DNA of 64,000 nucleotides from Niastella sp. OAS944 (lineage in GTDB: Bacteria; Bacteroidota; Bacteroidia; Chitinophagales; Chitinophagaceae). The position numbers and the translations under genes are program-made. The notes beneath the pieces are model-generated. The model was not told the DNA's origin and searched no databases. It was given only the letters and a program-made list of their open reading frames with translations. Positions 7,501 through 16,751 of the stretch are shown in pieces; positions within the stretch are counted from its first letter, which is position 1, and each line of letters begins with the position of its first letter. Location: contig JANUBW010000004.1 in NCBI GenBank assembly GCA_024809215.1, positions 310,001 to 374,000 on the forward strand. The letters run 5' to 3'.

Positions 7501-9523
7501 CCTCAAGCATTTTCATGAAGTAACCACCAACAACACTTCGGGCCTGAAACCCTACTTGTTTCGCATTGGTTGTTTCGTGCCAGTCGCTAAGGGGTACCCG
7601 CGTTGGGGTTTCTGTAAGATACGTATAAACCGGGTTGATTAGCGCATCAAAATCAGCAGCATTATTTGCCAGCGTGGCCGTCCATACTATCCAATCTGAT
7701 TTGGTATAGGTTTTCCGGCTATCGAGCGGTAACCCATAGGTATTTTGTTTGGTGAGGTAGTATTTTATCTCCTTCTCGTACACTTCGGCCGGAAACAAAT
7801 TCAGTCCTAATATTTTATCCCAGGCCAGGTTGTACTTCTGGCTCCAGGTGTTTTTGTCAGAAAAAGTGAGCGCATAGTGATCGCCATCATCGGCCATTTG
7901 CATCCACTTGGCCGCCATATCCTTTGCCATAGCGCGGTATTTTGCGGCCGTGTCTTTTTCCTTTAGCATATCGGCCAGCATGGCATAACAGCCAATACCT
8001 ACAATGGCTTTTACCGAAAGATTGGTATTGCGCGCCAGGTGGCCGGCAAAATCATCGGTACATAACTGGTTGGCGGGGTCAAACCCATCGCGGCTTAAAA
8101 ATTGAACCCAGGTGCTCAATGCCTTCCAGTGCTTTTTGGCGTAATTGGCGTTCTTTTCGGCTTTGGCTATGGCTGCAGTTAAAATGATCATATTGCCCGA
8201 CTCTTCCACAGGCATGTCTTCACCATAGGTTTGTCCGTTCGCCAATGGGTATGTACCCAAATCATGCGCGGCAAACGGTTTGGTAAACTTGCCGCTTTCA
8301 CTGTAATAAAAAATACCCGTTAACATACCCTTCAGTAATTCGGGATTGTATAACAGGTACAACGGCGCCGATGGATACGTTACATCAACTGTATTGATAG
8401 AACCATTGCTGTAATTCTCTTTCGACAGGAATAACAATTCGCCCTGCGGGTCTTTTACGATCTTATGCGCGGCAATACTTTGGCGATAAGCTGCTACACA
8501 TAACTGCGCATATTTTTCACCGCCTGCATTTTTAGCATCAGCATACAATTTCTGATCAAAGGCAATACACTGTTGCATTACACTTTTATAATCAGCCGCC
8601 GCTTTTGCCAGTTCCTTTTCAATGGTACGGCCTTCGGCGCGCCATACCGGCGGCAGGTTCTTTTTAAAGTATTGAATGGAATACACATCATCGTACCCAA
8701 GCATCAGGAACTGCTCCTGCGGTTTGCTGTTTGTTTTTATACGAGAACTGGTACGCAAAATGAAATTAGTACCCGTTTGCTGATCGGGCAGCGGTTTTAT
8801 GACTACCGGAAATTCAGTATCCGCGTTGGCAATATACTGATACACATTGCTGCCCTTTGGCGCAGCTATATACATATACCCCCAATCTATCCGCAGATCG
8901 TCGCCCCTTTTTTGCAATACCGGTTGCGTGGTAGTACCGGCTTTCAGCACCTGTAACCCATCGGCGGTAACCAACTTTTCAGCTTTTACTTCCTGATCGG
9001 GTTTATTTACGGCTACATTGGTTGAAACACCCAGTATTACTTCGGCATCGTGCTCTTTGCCATCGTTCGATTGCAGGGTAACTGTTATATACGACACCGG
9101 CCGGGTTAACACCGCCCAGTTGTTCAATAACAACGGCGAGGTAAATTGTAATTGTACATTAACCCCACCACAGGTATACCGGTAAATGGTTCGGGTGGCA
9201 GTAACTGTTACATCGGTTTGTTTGGCAACGGCAACGGGTGGCAAATTTTCAGTGGCAAATCCCTGCGACAGGCTATCTTCCTGGCCCTTATTGCCCTTTC
9301 CCATAATACGAAAGAATTGTTTATCAACCACCACCCAGCCGGTCAGGGGTTGATCGGCGCCGGTCCAGTGTTTGGTACTGCCGCTGGTAAGATCATCGGC
9401 AAACGACCAAATACTAAAATAGGGATCGTGGGTAATTAAGGGATAGGCGGGCGCTTTTTTCAATTGCGCTGTTGAGATCACTGAAAAAAGCAAAAAAACA
9501 GGTAGTAAAATGTTGTATTTCAT
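7490..9523 (-). CDS. Glutaminase-A-like secreted protein (DUF4964/DUF5127/DUF4965/DUF1793 type)
   Basis: A 677-residue protein with a signal peptide (MKYNILLPVFLLFSVISTAQ, cleaved about residue 20). It follows the order of the GtaA-like family: a short N-terminal segment with PLITHDPYFSIWSF, a beta-rich middle (~70-290), then an alpha/alpha-toroid-like C-terminal half with NLSVKAIVGIGCYAMLA and ending VGGYFMKML. Fungal members are reported as glutaminases, but bacterial members often sit near carbohydrate genes and their activity is uncertain. It stands alone between two other transcription units. Its stop lies inside a heptamer array. Confidence 0.82.
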   Translation of the reverse strand: MKYNILLPVFLLFSVISTAQLKKAPAYPLITHDPYFSIWSFADDLTSGSTKHWTGADQPLTGWVVVDKQFFRIMGKGNKGQEDSLSQGFATENLPPVAVAKQTDVTVTATRTIYRYTCGGVNVQLQFTSPLLLNNWAVLTRPVSYITVTLQSNDGKEHDAEVILGVSTNVAVNKPDQEVKAEKLVTADGLQVLKAGTTTQPVLQKRGDDLRIDWGYMYIAAPKGSNVYQYIANADTEFPVVIKPLPDQQTGTNFILRTSSRIKTNSKPQEQFLMLGYDDVYSIQYFKKNLPPVWRAEGRTIEKELAKAAADYKSVMQQCIAFDQKLYADAKNAGGEKYAQLCVAAYRQSIAAHKIVKDPQGELLFLSKENYSNGSINTVDVTYPSAPLYLLYNPELLKGMLTGIFYYSESGKFTKPFAAHDLGTYPLANGQTYGEDMPVEESGNMIILTAAIAKAEKNANYAKKHWKALSTWVQFLSRDGFDPANQLCTDDFAGHLARNTNLSVKAIVGIGCYAMLADMLKEKDTAAKYRAMAKDMAAKWMQMADDGDHYALTFSDKNTWSQKYNLAWDKILGLNLFPAEVYEKEIKYYLTKQNTYGLPLDSRKTYTKSDWIVWTATLANNAADFDALINPVYTYLTETPTRVPLSDWHETTNAKQVGFQARSVVGGYFMKMLEGKW

Positions 9524-9758
9524 ATAATGAGCAAGTAATTATCGTATTTACATCAATAATGTGGCTGACCAATATCAGGCCGAAATATTGCATGTGTTAG
9601 CTTTCAATCGTTAATTATGGCCGAATTTAAGCGTTCAGCAATTAAAACTGAGATCACGGTAAAATGAAACGTGAAATAAGTTCATCCTGTGGACTCCCTT
9701 TATTCTCAGCGTTTCAGAATTTGTTCAGTTTGTTACATTTAATTAAATAATGTTATAA

Positions 9759-12338
9759 ATGAATTGGCATACATCCACTACAGAGGACGTTATTAAAGAA
9801 CTGCAAAGCAACATAGATGGCCTAACAGCGGAGGAAGTTGCAAAACGAATACAACAATATGGTCCTAACCAGTTGCAGGAAAAAAAGAAGCGGCCGGTAT
9901 GGCTGTTGTTCCTGATGCAGTTTAAAGATGTCATGATCCTTATCCTGATGGTGGCCGCCATCATCTCGGCTGTTGTAGGTGATGTAAAAGACATGATCGT
10001 GATCCTGGTCATAATCATGATCAATGCCGTTGTAGGTTTTGTGCAGGAATTCCGTGCCGAAAAAGCCATTGATGCGTTGAAAAAAATGTCGGCCGCACAT
10101 GTACGCGTGCGTCGCAATAAACGGGTTACACAAATTGAAGCAACGGAAGTAGTGCCGGGCGATATTGTAATGATGGAAGCCGGCGATATGGTGGGCGCAG
10201 ATATCCGCATTATCGAAAGCCATTCATTAAAAATAGAAGAAGCATCCCTTACCGGCGAATCGCAGGCCGTTGATAAACGACCCGATGCCATACAGGAAAC
10301 TGAAGTACCCCTGGGCGACCGGGTAAACATGGCCTACAAAAGCACCATGGTAACTGCCGGCAATAGCGTTGGCGTGGTAGTAGCTACCGGTATGCAAACC
10401 GAAATAGGTAAAATTGCCGGCATGCTGCAGGAACAAGAAGCCACTACCCCACTGCAACAACGCCTGGCCGATTTCAGCAAGAAATTATCATTCATTGTAC
10501 TGGGCATTTGTGTGGTGTTGTATTTTATTGGTATTCTACGTGGCGAGAAACCGGTGAACATGTTGCTTACCACCATTTCGCTTGCAGTGGCGGCCATTCC
10601 AGAAGCACTGCCGGCCGTTATCACTATTGCACTGGCGCTGGGCGCTAAAAAACTGGTGCGTAAAAATGCATTGATACGCAAACTGCCCGCCGTTGAAACG
10701 CTTGGTTCTGTAACCTACATCTGTACCGATAAAACCGGCACGCTTACCCAAAATCAAATGACGGTGCAGGATATTTGGCAACATGACAGTTTTGAACTGA
10801 TTATTCCCGAAGTACAAAAAGAACAGGTACTGCTGCTGGTGATGTCGCTGAACCACGACTCACATGAAGACAATACCGATAACAATAAACGAAAAGGCGA
10901 CCCTACTGAAGTGGCGCTTGTAGAATACGCCATGAAGCAGGAAGGTTACAATAATAACTGGGCACAGGCTTTTCCACGCAAACAGGAATTGCCGTTCGAC
11001 TCGGACCGTAAGCTTATGACCACCGTACATGCGGCGAACAATGAATTTCTGGTAGTGACCAAAGGCGCATTGGAATCTATTTTTAAGATCACTCAATCAA
11101 CCAGCGAAGAAAAAATAACTGAAAAGAGCGATAAACTGGCTGAAGCGGGGCAAAGGGTAATCGCCTACAGTTGCAAACTCATAAAACAGCTGCCGAATGA
11201 AGGCGATATGGAAGCGCTGGAAAGCGATCAGCATTTTTGTGGTCTTGCAGGCATGATAGACCCGCCGCGGCCCGAAGCACAAAAGGCAATAGCAGAATGT
11301 AAAACGGCCGGCATTGTTCCTGTAATGATCACCGGCGATCACCCCATAACGGCCGCTGCCATTGCGCGTGAGATGGGCATTCTGCAAAACAAAAGCGACA
11401 AAACCGTTACCGGAATAGAGCTGGAAAAAATATCAGATGAAGACCTCGATAATGAGATCACCCATATAAAAGTGTATGCCCGGGTAAGCCCCCAGCAAAA
11501 ACTACGGATTGTAAAAACGTTACAAAAGAAAGATCAATTTGTTGCCATGACCGGTGATGGTGTGAACGATGCACCGGCCCTCAAACGCGCCAATATTGGC
11601 GTAGCCATGGGTATTACCGGTACAGACGTATCGAAAGAAGCGGCCGACATGATTCTGCTCGACGATAACTTTGCCACCATTGTTAAAGCGGTAAAAGAAG
11701 GCCGGCGCATTTATGATAACATCAGACGGTTTATACGGTATGTGCTTGCCTGTAACTTTGCAGAAATACTCACCATTTTCCTGGCGCCTATAGTCGGTTT
11801 GCCTATTCCGTTACTGCCTATACATATCTTATGGATCAACCTGGTTACCGATAGTTTACCCGGACTGGCACTGGCAGGAGAAAAAGCAGATACAAAAGTA
11901 ATGGAGCGGCCGCCCAGAGACCCCAGGGAAAGTATTTTTGCGCTTGGCTTAGGCTTTAGTGTTATTTGGGTGGGAATACTAATGGCTGCCGTAGGACTGG
12001 TTACACAGGCTTGGACCATAAACGATGAGGATACGCACTGGCAAACGATGGTATTTACTGTATTATGTTTTAGCCAGATGGGACATGCATTGGTATCGCG
12101 CAGTGAACATGAGTATATTTTCAGGTTAGGCGTTTTTTCGAACCGGCCATTGGTGGGAGCTATTGCGCTTACGTTCGTACTTCAAATTGCGATCATTTAT
12201 TTACCCTTTCTGAACAAGATCTTTAATACAGCCCCACTAACATGGAAAGAACTGGGAATATGTTTGCTTATATCCACCATTACTTTCCATGCTGTGGAGT
12301 TGGAGAAATTTATTAAAAAAAGAACGGGAAAACTTTAG
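9759..12338 (+). CDS. Ca2+-transporting P-type ATPase (type II)
   Basis: An 859-residue cation pump of normal length. Visible are the actuator motif LTGES, the M4 motif AAIPEALP, the phosphorylated Asp in ICTDKTGTLT (about D323), the KGAL nucleotide-binding loop, MITGDHP and the hinge TGDGVNDAPAL. The calcium-site residues of SERCA-type pumps are kept: Glu in PEALP, Asn and Glu in M5 (NFAEILTIF), and Asn/Asp in M6 (WINLVTDSLPG). It should expel Ca2+ from the cytoplasm. It starts at the ATG before NWHTSTTEDV. It overlaps the convergent lipoprotein gene by 4 bp, the two stops being interleaved. Confidence 0.93.
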   Translation: MNWHTSTTEDVIKELQSNIDGLTAEEVAKRIQQYGPNQLQEKKKRPVWLLFLMQFKDVMILILMVAAIISAVVGDVKDMIVILVIIMINAVVGFVQEFRAEKAIDALKKMSAAHVRVRRNKRVTQIEATEVVPGDIVMMEAGDMVGADIRIIESHSLKIEEASLTGESQAVDKRPDAIQETEVPLGDRVNMAYKSTMVTAGNSVGVVVATGMQTEIGKIAGMLQEQEATTPLQQRLADFSKKLSFIVLGICVVLYFIGILRGEKPVNMLLTTISLAVAAIPEALPAVITIALALGAKKLVRKNALIRKLPAVETLGSVTYICTDKTGTLTQNQMTVQDIWQHDSFELIIPEVQKEQVLLLVMSLNHDSHEDNTDNNKRKGDPTEVALVEYAMKQEGYNNNWAQAFPRKQELPFDSDRKLMTTVHAANNEFLVVTKGALESIFKITQSTSEEKITEKSDKLAEAGQRVIAYSCKLIKQLPNEGDMEALESDQHFCGLAGMIDPPRPEAQKAIAECKTAGIVPVMITGDHPITAAAIAREMGILQNKSDKTVTGIELEKISDEDLDNEITHIKVYARVSPQQKLRIVKTLQKKDQFVAMTGDGVNDAPALKRANIGVAMGITGTDVSKEAADMILLDDNFATIVKAVKEGRRIYDNIRRFIRYVLACNFAEILTIFLAPIVGLPIPLLPIHILWINLVTDSLPGLALAGEKADTKVMERPPRDPRESIFALGLGFSVIWVGILMAAVGLVTQAWTINDEDTHWQTMVFTVLCFSQMGHALVSRSEHEYIFRLGVFSNRPLVGAIALTFVLQIAIIYLPFLNKIFNTAPLTWKELGICLLISTITFHAVELEKFIKKRTGKL

Positions 12339-13432
12339 TTATCAGAGATCACATATTCGTACGGATACAACAGCACTTTCCAGGTTACACCGCCATCGGC
12401 CGTAATATATAATTTCTGGCCGCCATACATGATGCCATTCAGGTCATCCTGAAAGTGCAGTTTCTTCATGTTAATGTATTCGTAATTGGCGGTATTGGTA
12501 ACCGTATTCCAGGTAACACCTGTATCGGTACTTTTTACCAGGTTTTCCTGGGTAACGCCATAAATAATATTATCGTTCACCATGTGGGCCGAAGTAAGTT
12601 TCAGATCGGCCGAAGGCTTTTTCCAGGTAGCGCCGCTATCGGTTGAAACATAGGCATTGCCAAAATTTTCGAGCGCGCACAAATTACCTTTTACCCCGGT
12701 TTGTAATTCAGAAAGCACCCTGTCGGCAATGAGAACCGGTTCGCTCCAGGTACGGCCGGTATCGCGTGTTTTAGAAATATACGAACTGTATTTGCTGTTT
12801 TTATACAGTAATACATAACCCGTTTTTTTATCAACGAACTTCACATTTGCAGGGTAATAAGCATCATCAAAAAAGCTTACACGGGTAGCTATTTTTGTTG
12901 TAAGGTTCAGCTTATAGAATTTACGGCTATCGGCATTGCTGGTTGACTTCTGCTGATAGGTAAGCATTATGTAATTTGAATCGATATAAGATGCATCAAC
13001 CAGCTCGGTGGTATTATAACCCGTTGTGCTGATGCCGGGCGAAAATGAAGAGGCAGTAAGGGCCAAAGAGCCCCAGCTGGCACCAAAATCAAAAGAATAA
13101 TATACGATAGGCGCTATAGTAGTACCCGACGCAATTACAATACCATTTCTGCTGGAATTGAACGACGTTAATTTAGTACCGGCTACATCGTAAACGTTAT
13201 GGCTAAAAGTTTTAAAATTGTCGGTAGTGCTAAAGTACTTATTCGTAGTTAAGCCACGGATAATATTGCCACTATCGAGCCGCGCTGTGGCCAGGTTGTT
13301 ATCCTTGATCAACAACTTTACATCGGCATTGATGGCCGGTTCGGTAGGAATTTGTGTAATGAGAAATCTGTCCTTATCGCCGCAACCAAATGCAACAGCA
13401 CTGACAAGAAAAAGATAGTATAGTTTTTTCAT
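12335..13432 (-). CDS. Lipoprotein with Asp-box (BNR-type) beta-propeller
   Basis: A 365-residue lipoprotein: MKKLYYLFLVSAVAFGC gives a lipobox with C17. The body carries Asp boxes at regular spacing (SFDFGASWG, TRDTGRTW, STDSGATW, STDTGVTW, TADGGVTW), indicating a beta-propeller related to sialidase/Ycf48-type folds. Sialidase active-site arginines were not identified, so a binding or scaffold role is as likely as catalysis. The outer-membrane-type gene lies upstream with 2 bp between them and is probably in the same transcript. Confidence 0.82.
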   Translation of the reverse strand: MKKLYYLFLVSAVAFGCGDKDRFLITQIPTEPAINADVKLLIKDNNLATARLDSGNIIRGLTTNKYFSTTDNFKTFSHNVYDVAGTKLTSFNSSRNGIVIASGTTIAPIVYYSFDFGASWGSLALTASSFSPGISTTGYNTTELVDASYIDSNYIMLTYQQKSTSNADSRKFYKLNLTTKIATRVSFFDDAYYPANVKFVDKKTGYVLLYKNSKYSSYISKTRDTGRTWSEPVLIADRVLSELQTGVKGNLCALENFGNAYVSTDSGATWKKPSADLKLTSAHMVNDNIIYGVTQENLVKSTDTGVTWNTVTNTANYEYINMKKLHFQDDLNGIMYGGQKLYITADGGVTWKVLLYPYEYVISDN

Positions 13433-13434
13433 AG

Positions 13435-14220
13435 TTACTTTTTGAAGTTCAGGTTAACGCCTACGCTTAAGTTTATTGAACTGCAATCATATACTTTATG
13501 GTCGGGCATCAGGATGCCGCGTGCCATCATTTCGGCAACGTAATCGGCATTTACTTTCAGATCGGGTTTGTAATACTCATAATCGAGTTTTACATACAGA
13601 TCGCCCGAGCGTACAAGCATAACCCCGCCGTCGAATGAAATGCCTGAACCTGTCAATATTTTACCGGTGGTTTTAATACCTTCTGTTCCTGTTTTTTCTT
13701 CGTTGATCTTTGTAAACTGGCTCGATGACATGTTTTGATCGACCCTTACAATGGGGCAAATGGCAAATTTGCCAATGGTGTATACTTTATACTGAAGCTC
13801 GATACCGCCTTTCCAGGTAATGAAGGCTTCACGATGCCCTTCGCCAAGGTTGACCTTTTTCCAATAATACTTCAATCCACCTACGGGACGAACCCACAGG
13901 TTATCATTAAAAAATGCAGTTTTAAAACCGATAGAGGCATTAAGACCGCCCTTAAAAACGTCGCTTAATTCAGAATTGGCAGGAGAAGCAAAACCGGCAT
14001 CTGCATCGAGCGCAAAACGCCATTTCTTTTTAACCTTTGGCTTTTTGGTTTTACCATTTTCAACGGTAATCAGCGGTGTGGTTAAACCTGAAGATGTTGT
14101 TGTTATTGCAGGAGCTGCAGGGGCCAGCTTCGCTGACGAATCAGTTTGCGCCTGTACTACCTGCTGCATAAACAGCACAGAAAAGACCCATAGGATACGA
14201 CGGATACAAAGGGTTTTCAT
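13435..14220 (-). CDS. Outer-membrane beta-barrel-type protein
   Basis: A 261-residue protein with a signal peptide (MKTLCIRRILWVFSVLFMQQVVQA, cleavage before QTDSS). A low-complexity Ala/Thr/Pro and Lys-rich linker (~25-65) precedes a C-terminal half of alternating amphipathic strands with aromatic girdle residues (SIGFKTAFFNDNLWVRPVGG, KLDYEYYKPDLKV) ending VGVNLNFKK, a typical barrel C-terminus. Length suits a small 8-strand barrel. It precedes the Asp-box lipoprotein by 2 bp, so an envelope complex of the two is possible. Confidence 0.72.
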   Translation of the reverse strand: MKTLCIRRILWVFSVLFMQQVVQAQTDSSAKLAPAAPAITTTSSGLTTPLITVENGKTKKPKVKKKWRFALDADAGFASPANSELSDVFKGGLNASIGFKTAFFNDNLWVRPVGGLKYYWKKVNLGEGHREAFITWKGGIELQYKVYTIGKFAICPIVRVDQNMSSSQFTKINEEKTGTEGIKTTGKILTGSGISFDGGVMLVRSGDLYVKLDYEYYKPDLKVNADYVAEMMARGILMPDHKVYDCSSINLSVGVNLNFKK

Positions 14221-14439
14221 TGGATATTTTTTATAATCTGTCTACAAAATAAGAACACGGTGTTCTGACGCCTGGTTATTTTAGTATAAACAACATGTAA
14301 AAACAGCATCATTATCAGCACTATATGCTGAATTATTTACCCTGTTATTGGCCGCATCAAAACACCCTATAGCACTATAAAACGCTAATATCCATAGTTC
14401 TATTGTATCTGTTAATTAGTTGTTTGTTTTAGTAGCAAA

Positions 14440-14474
14440 GAACATTGAACTGTGAACTGTGAACTATAAACTCT
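14440..14474. repeat. Heptanucleotide array (GAACTGT type)
   Basis: Five units in exact 7-bp register: GAACATT, GAACTGT, GAACTGT, GAACTAT, AAACTCT. The array overlaps the stop codon of the minus-strand gene ending at 14473. Confidence 0.85.
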
Positions 14475-14691
14475 ATGCTTCCGGCTCCTTGTCGCCCTGT
14501 TTACCTGGCTGTTCGCTGGGTTCTGGTACAGGAATTTCGCCGGGTGAGGTGCCACCGGGGTCATCTTCGGGTTCAATTTCCGGTTCCTGGAAAGGTGGTG
14601 TAGGCCGGTTAGGCACTGTTTCAGGCGTAATTTCCGGATTTTCAGGTTGAGGTATCTCTTCTGGTTTATTAGGATTTGTTTTCTTGGCCAT
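14473..14691 (-). CDS. Small Pro/Glu-rich protein of unknown function
   Basis: A 72-residue, strongly acidic, Pro/Glu-rich and probably disordered protein (starts MAKKTNPNKPEEIPQPENPE, ends GKQGDKEPEA). It has no signal peptide and no known domain. It may be real: the ATG is followed by a consistent low-complexity composition to the stop, and the opposite-strand reading is merely Gly/Ser rich. Support is limited to composition and an open frame. The stop falls in a heptamer array. Lines either side (14221-14439, 14692-14820) hold nothing else I can identify. Confidence 0.5.
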   Translation of the reverse strand: MAKKTNPNKPEEIPQPENPEITPETVPNRPTPPFQEPEIEPEDDPGGTSPGEIPVPEPSEQPGKQGDKEPEA

Positions 14692-14820
14692 AGTATTTCA
14701 TTTACACCCTAAAATGCAAAAGGCATTCCATGCCTTGGTTAACAAGTTAACATGTTGACTAATTGGTTTAAACTTCAAGGCTCAAAAGCAATGGCAAAAC
14801 CCTAAAAGCGCAGCACTAAA

Positions 14821-14862
14821 AACTGGGAACTGGGAACTGGGAACTGGGAACTGCAAACTTCC
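14821..14862. repeat. Heptanucleotide array (AACTGGG type)
   Basis: Four exact AACTGGG units followed by AACTGCA and AACTTCC, all in 7-bp register, about 30 bp before the phosphoribosyltransferase start. Confidence 0.85.
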
Positions 14863-14892
14863 AGGTGGCACGATTGTTCCATAAATAATGCT

Positions 14893-15528
14893 ATGAGCTC
14901 CCACTTTATGTTCCAGGACCGCATCGATGCTGGCCTGGCACTGAGCCAGCATTTACAACACTATAAACGTGTTGATGGCGTAACGCTGGCCGTTCCGCGC
15001 GGCGGCGTACCGGTTGCTTTTCCCGTAGCCAAAATACTGGAGCTACCCCTTGATATTATATTATCGAAAAAGATCGGTCATCCCATGCATAAAGAATATG
15101 CCATTGGGGCAGTAAGTTTAACCGGTAAGATCGTTGCACCAAATGCAGCCGCAACAGACGATTATATAGAACAGGAAACGATGAACATACGTGAGCAATT
15201 AAAGCAGATGTATGTAAAGTACATGGGCGATAAAAAACCAACGCCCGTAAAAGGCAGGATCGTTATCATTATCGATGATGGTGTTGCTACTGGCAATACG
15301 TTATTGAGCACCATCGACATTATACGTGACGAACACCCGAAAAAAATTGTGGTGGCTGTACCAGTGGCATCGCAACAGGCAGCAAAGAAACTAAGCGAAG
15401 TAACCGATGAATTTGTTTGTGCCTGGATACCCTCTAAGTTTAATTCTGTAGGAGAATTTTATCTTGACTTCACCCAGGTTACTGATGAGGAGGTTATAGA
15501 GATGCTTAATGCGCAGCTTGAGAAATGA
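14893..15528 (+). CDS. Phosphoribosyltransferase-domain protein
   Basis: A 211-residue type I PRTase-fold protein. The PRPP loop is GRIVIIIDDGVATGNTL (about 115-132), with the upstream VPRGGVPVAFPVA strand and the SKKIGHP flexible-loop region at about 56-63. This stand-alone group (often annotated as putative phosphoribosyltransferase) is not assigned to a defined nucleobase. It is cytoplasmic and sits next to stress-type genes on the opposite strand (HPF-like, flavodoxin, Usp), a neighbourhood also seen for this family in other bacteria by my recollection. Confidence 0.87.
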   Translation: MSSHFMFQDRIDAGLALSQHLQHYKRVDGVTLAVPRGGVPVAFPVAKILELPLDIILSKKIGHPMHKEYAIGAVSLTGKIVAPNAAATDDYIEQETMNIREQLKQMYVKYMGDKKPTPVKGRIVIIIDDGVATGNTLLSTIDIIRDEHPKKIVVAVPVASQQAAKKLSEVTDEFVCAWIPSKFNSVGEFYLDFTQVTDEEVIEMLNAQLEK

Positions 15529-15620
15529 AGAATAAAGTTGACTAGTTAACAAGTTAACGAGGTTTTCCTATGTGCGGCAGTCTGATTAATAGTTGATATG
15601 TTGACAGAGATGATAAAGGC

Positions 15621-15772
15621 AAGTTGACGAGTTAACAGGTTGACAAGTTAACAAGTAATGCGAACCTCGCGGGCATGGTATTATTGCCGATTGCCGATTC
15701 ACGATTGCCGCAGACGTGAGCTTCAAAATTGAACGGCCCCTTTCACGTTTCACGTTTGCCGATTGCGGGCAG
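15621..15772. repeat. Repeat cluster: octamer GTTAACAA type plus heptamers ATTGCCG and TTTCACG
   Basis: Units AAGTTGAC, GAGTTAAC, AGGTTGAC, AAGTTAAC run in 8-bp register from 15621. Then ATTGCCG, ATTGCCG, ATTCACG, ATTGCCG run in 7-bp register from 15683, and TTTCACG, TTTCACG, TTTGCCG, ATTGCGG from 15741. The same three parts recur near 17680, 24600, 40830 and 53870. A TGTGCGGCAG core at about 15571 is shared as well. Confidence 0.85.
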
Positions 15773-16126
15773 CTACACCTTAACCGTACTCGTTATCTGA
15801 TCGGGCAAACCCTGTTGTAACCTGGCTTGCTCCTGAACCGCTTTTTCCAGCTCATCTACTGCGGCACAAGCGCTTTCATTAAAGCTGGCCGAACGGCGAT
15901 GCACAAACAGTGAATCGCCATATAACGTGAGCCTGATCTCACAAATCTTATTTTCCAGTGGAGAAGCAGCAGCATCGTCGCGCAGTACGATTTCGGCTTT
16001 AACAATATCTTTAATTAGATGAGAAAATGACAGCACTTTCTCTTTCACGGGTTTCAATAAGGATTCATTCACTTCCGAATGCGGGGCATGAATCTCAATA
16101 ATCATTGACTCAAATCGGAATGCCAT
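15773..16126 (-). CDS. HPF/RaiA-like ribosome-associated factor
   Basis: A 117-residue protein of the ribosome hibernation factor/sigma-54 modulation family (short type). The beta-alpha-beta-beta-beta-alpha layout fits: IIEIHAPHSEVNESLLKPVKEKV, then AEIVLRDD, ICEIRLTLYGDSLFVHRRSASF, then the long helix ACAAVDELEKAVQEQARLQQ. It is expected to bind the 30S decoding region and silence ribosomes in stress or stationary phase. The neighbouring flavodoxin and Usp genes on the same strand support a stress role. The stop is 1 bp after a heptamer array. Confidence 0.83.
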   Translation of the reverse strand: MAFRFESMIIEIHAPHSEVNESLLKPVKEKVLSFSHLIKDIVKAEIVLRDDAAASPLENKICEIRLTLYGDSLFVHRRSASFNESACAAVDELEKAVQEQARLQQGLPDQITSTVKV

Positions 16127-16178
16127 AAAAAAAGTGTATATTCTAAGTTACGACTATAAATGCAATAAAACGTGAATT

Positions 16179-16730
16179 TTAATCTGCCCACATCTTTCTG
16201 CCGGCCACTTTATTGAAAGAACTTGTTTGCACATCGTTCACTAACTGCAACAAAGGAAGAATATTATCTTTATTCATAGCATCAAAACCATGCACCATTC
16301 GTTCCTTTTCATCCGCATCATTTGTGGTACGGGATGCCAGTTTAAGCATCAGTTTATGGAGCCAGCTAAGGTCATTGATCACCAGCCGGCCACGGAAATA
16401 GAAAACTGTCACAAGGTCTTGCAACAGCGCCGGAATATTATGCTTTGCAATTTGTTCAAGCACATCCTTCTTATCGGCAGGCGTAGCACAAACAATAAAC
16501 AAAAACACTTTCTTTCGCAGCAACTGATGCGCATGTTTCTTCAGCCAGTCGTGCAATGTTAACTGACCGGCATATACCGAGCCGCCAACAATAACGACAT
16601 CTGCGTCATCGAGTGTTTGATTTAACAATTGTTCGGGCGTGAACAGCGGCCAGTTCAATGCTTCGCCTATCCAGGTGGCATATTGCCGGGTAGCGCCGTA
16701 TTTTCCTTTATATACAATGATCCCTTTCAT
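16179..16730 (-). CDS. Flavodoxin-domain protein (HemG-like)
   Basis: A 183-residue flavodoxin-fold protein. The FMN phosphate loop is IIVYKGKYGATRQYA at the extreme N-terminus; a second FMN loop is VIVGGSVYAGQL near 48-60. It resembles menaquinone-dependent protoporphyrinogen oxidase-like flavodoxins, but the C-terminal half (FRGRLVINDLSWLHKLMLKL) is also shared by general flavodoxin-domain proteins, so no enzyme name is given. It lies 21 bp after the Usp gene and before the HPF-like gene, consistent with one stress-related transcript. Confidence 0.82.
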   Translation of the reverse strand: MKGIIVYKGKYGATRQYATWIGEALNWPLFTPEQLLNQTLDDADVVIVGGSVYAGQLTLHDWLKKHAHQLLRKKVFLFIVCATPADKKDVLEQIAKHNIPALLQDLVTVFYFRGRLVINDLSWLHKLMLKLASRTTNDADEKERMVHGFDAMNKDNILPLLQLVNDVQTSSFNKVAGRKMWAD

Positions 16731-16751
16731 ATGACAGGTTTTATATGGTGG